The notes under the pieces are model-generated. The model ran no database searches, had not been told where the DNA came from, and was given only the letters and a program-made list of their open reading frames with translations. A DNA stretch of 39,069 nt from an uncultured Bacilli bacterium. GTDB taxonomy: Bacteria > Bacillota_I > Bacilli_A > RF39 > UBA660. Positions 38,888 to 39,069 of this stretch are shown here, piece by piece. Positions within the stretch are counted from its first letter, which is position 1, and the number at the start of each line of letters is the position of its first letter. A program made the translations under genes and the position numbers. Location of the stretch: positions 1 through 39,069 of the forward strand of contig CANRCV010000008.1 in the NCBI GenBank assembly GCA_947629205.1. The letters are read 5' to 3'.

Positions 38888-38890
38888 CTA

Positions 38891-38912
38891 CCCCGTAACA
38901 AGATTATCGGGG
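38891..38912 (-). repeat. Terminal imperfect hairpin of IS200/IS605-type element
   Basis: Minus strand CCCCG-A-TAA-TCTTG-TTA-CGGGG just 3' of the tnpA stop codon. Confidence 0.7.
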
Positions 38913-38934
38913 CTTGAATAGGTATCACCAAAAT

Positions 38935-39069
38935 TTAGAATTTTTCATCCGATTTATATAGCAAGTCGTATTTATCTTTTCCCTGATTTTTAACATATTC
39001 TCGTATAACATCTTCAGTTCCGTGCTTACTGACAGTTACAATCCAATATCCATCACTCCAAAATTCTCC
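38935..39069 (-). mobile_element. tnpA: IS200/IS605-family transposase TnpA, C-terminal 44 aa (5' part beyond window)
   Basis: Minus-strand frame GEFWSDGYWIVTVSKHGTEDVIREYVKNQGKDKYDLLYKSDEKF* matches the TnpA Y1 transposase C-terminal pattern FWSDGY....V......I..Y..NQ. Confidence 0.9.

Overview
This is a low-GC chromosomal segment from a Bacillota/Mollicutes-like bacterium, with almost all genes on the minus strand. Recognisable blocks are: an aspS-asnS-hisS tRNA-synthetase operon behind a T-box; murE, dtd, relA/spoT, tgt-queA and ruvAB; a sigma-70 gene with an unusual repeat-bearing C-terminus; a compact Tad pilus cluster; obg and trmB; and the conserved glyS-recO-(yqzL)-era-dgkA-ybeY-(vanZ)-yqfD-yqfC-yqeY-rpsU neighbourhood. 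The right end (about 37.8-39.07 kb) is accessory. It holds an Abi_2/AbiF-type HEPN protein (R-x4-H motif) flanked on both sides by near-identical copies of a structured element. The two copies share a -10 box, and their main stem differs by compensatory base changes. The downstream copy is followed by an intrinsic terminator. Next to this sits the end of an IS200/IS605-type TnpA element. I read this as an AbiF-type toxin with RNA-antitoxin/ncRNA system, and it is the best candidate for an exciting system here. Other highlights are five ~77-88 aa repeats after sigma region 4.2, a very short glyS T-box leader, a hisS T-box with a possible overlapping GACAC specifier, and an overlapping terminator/promoter between flp and tadE. 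No database search or folding program was run; all calls come from reading the sequence and translations.
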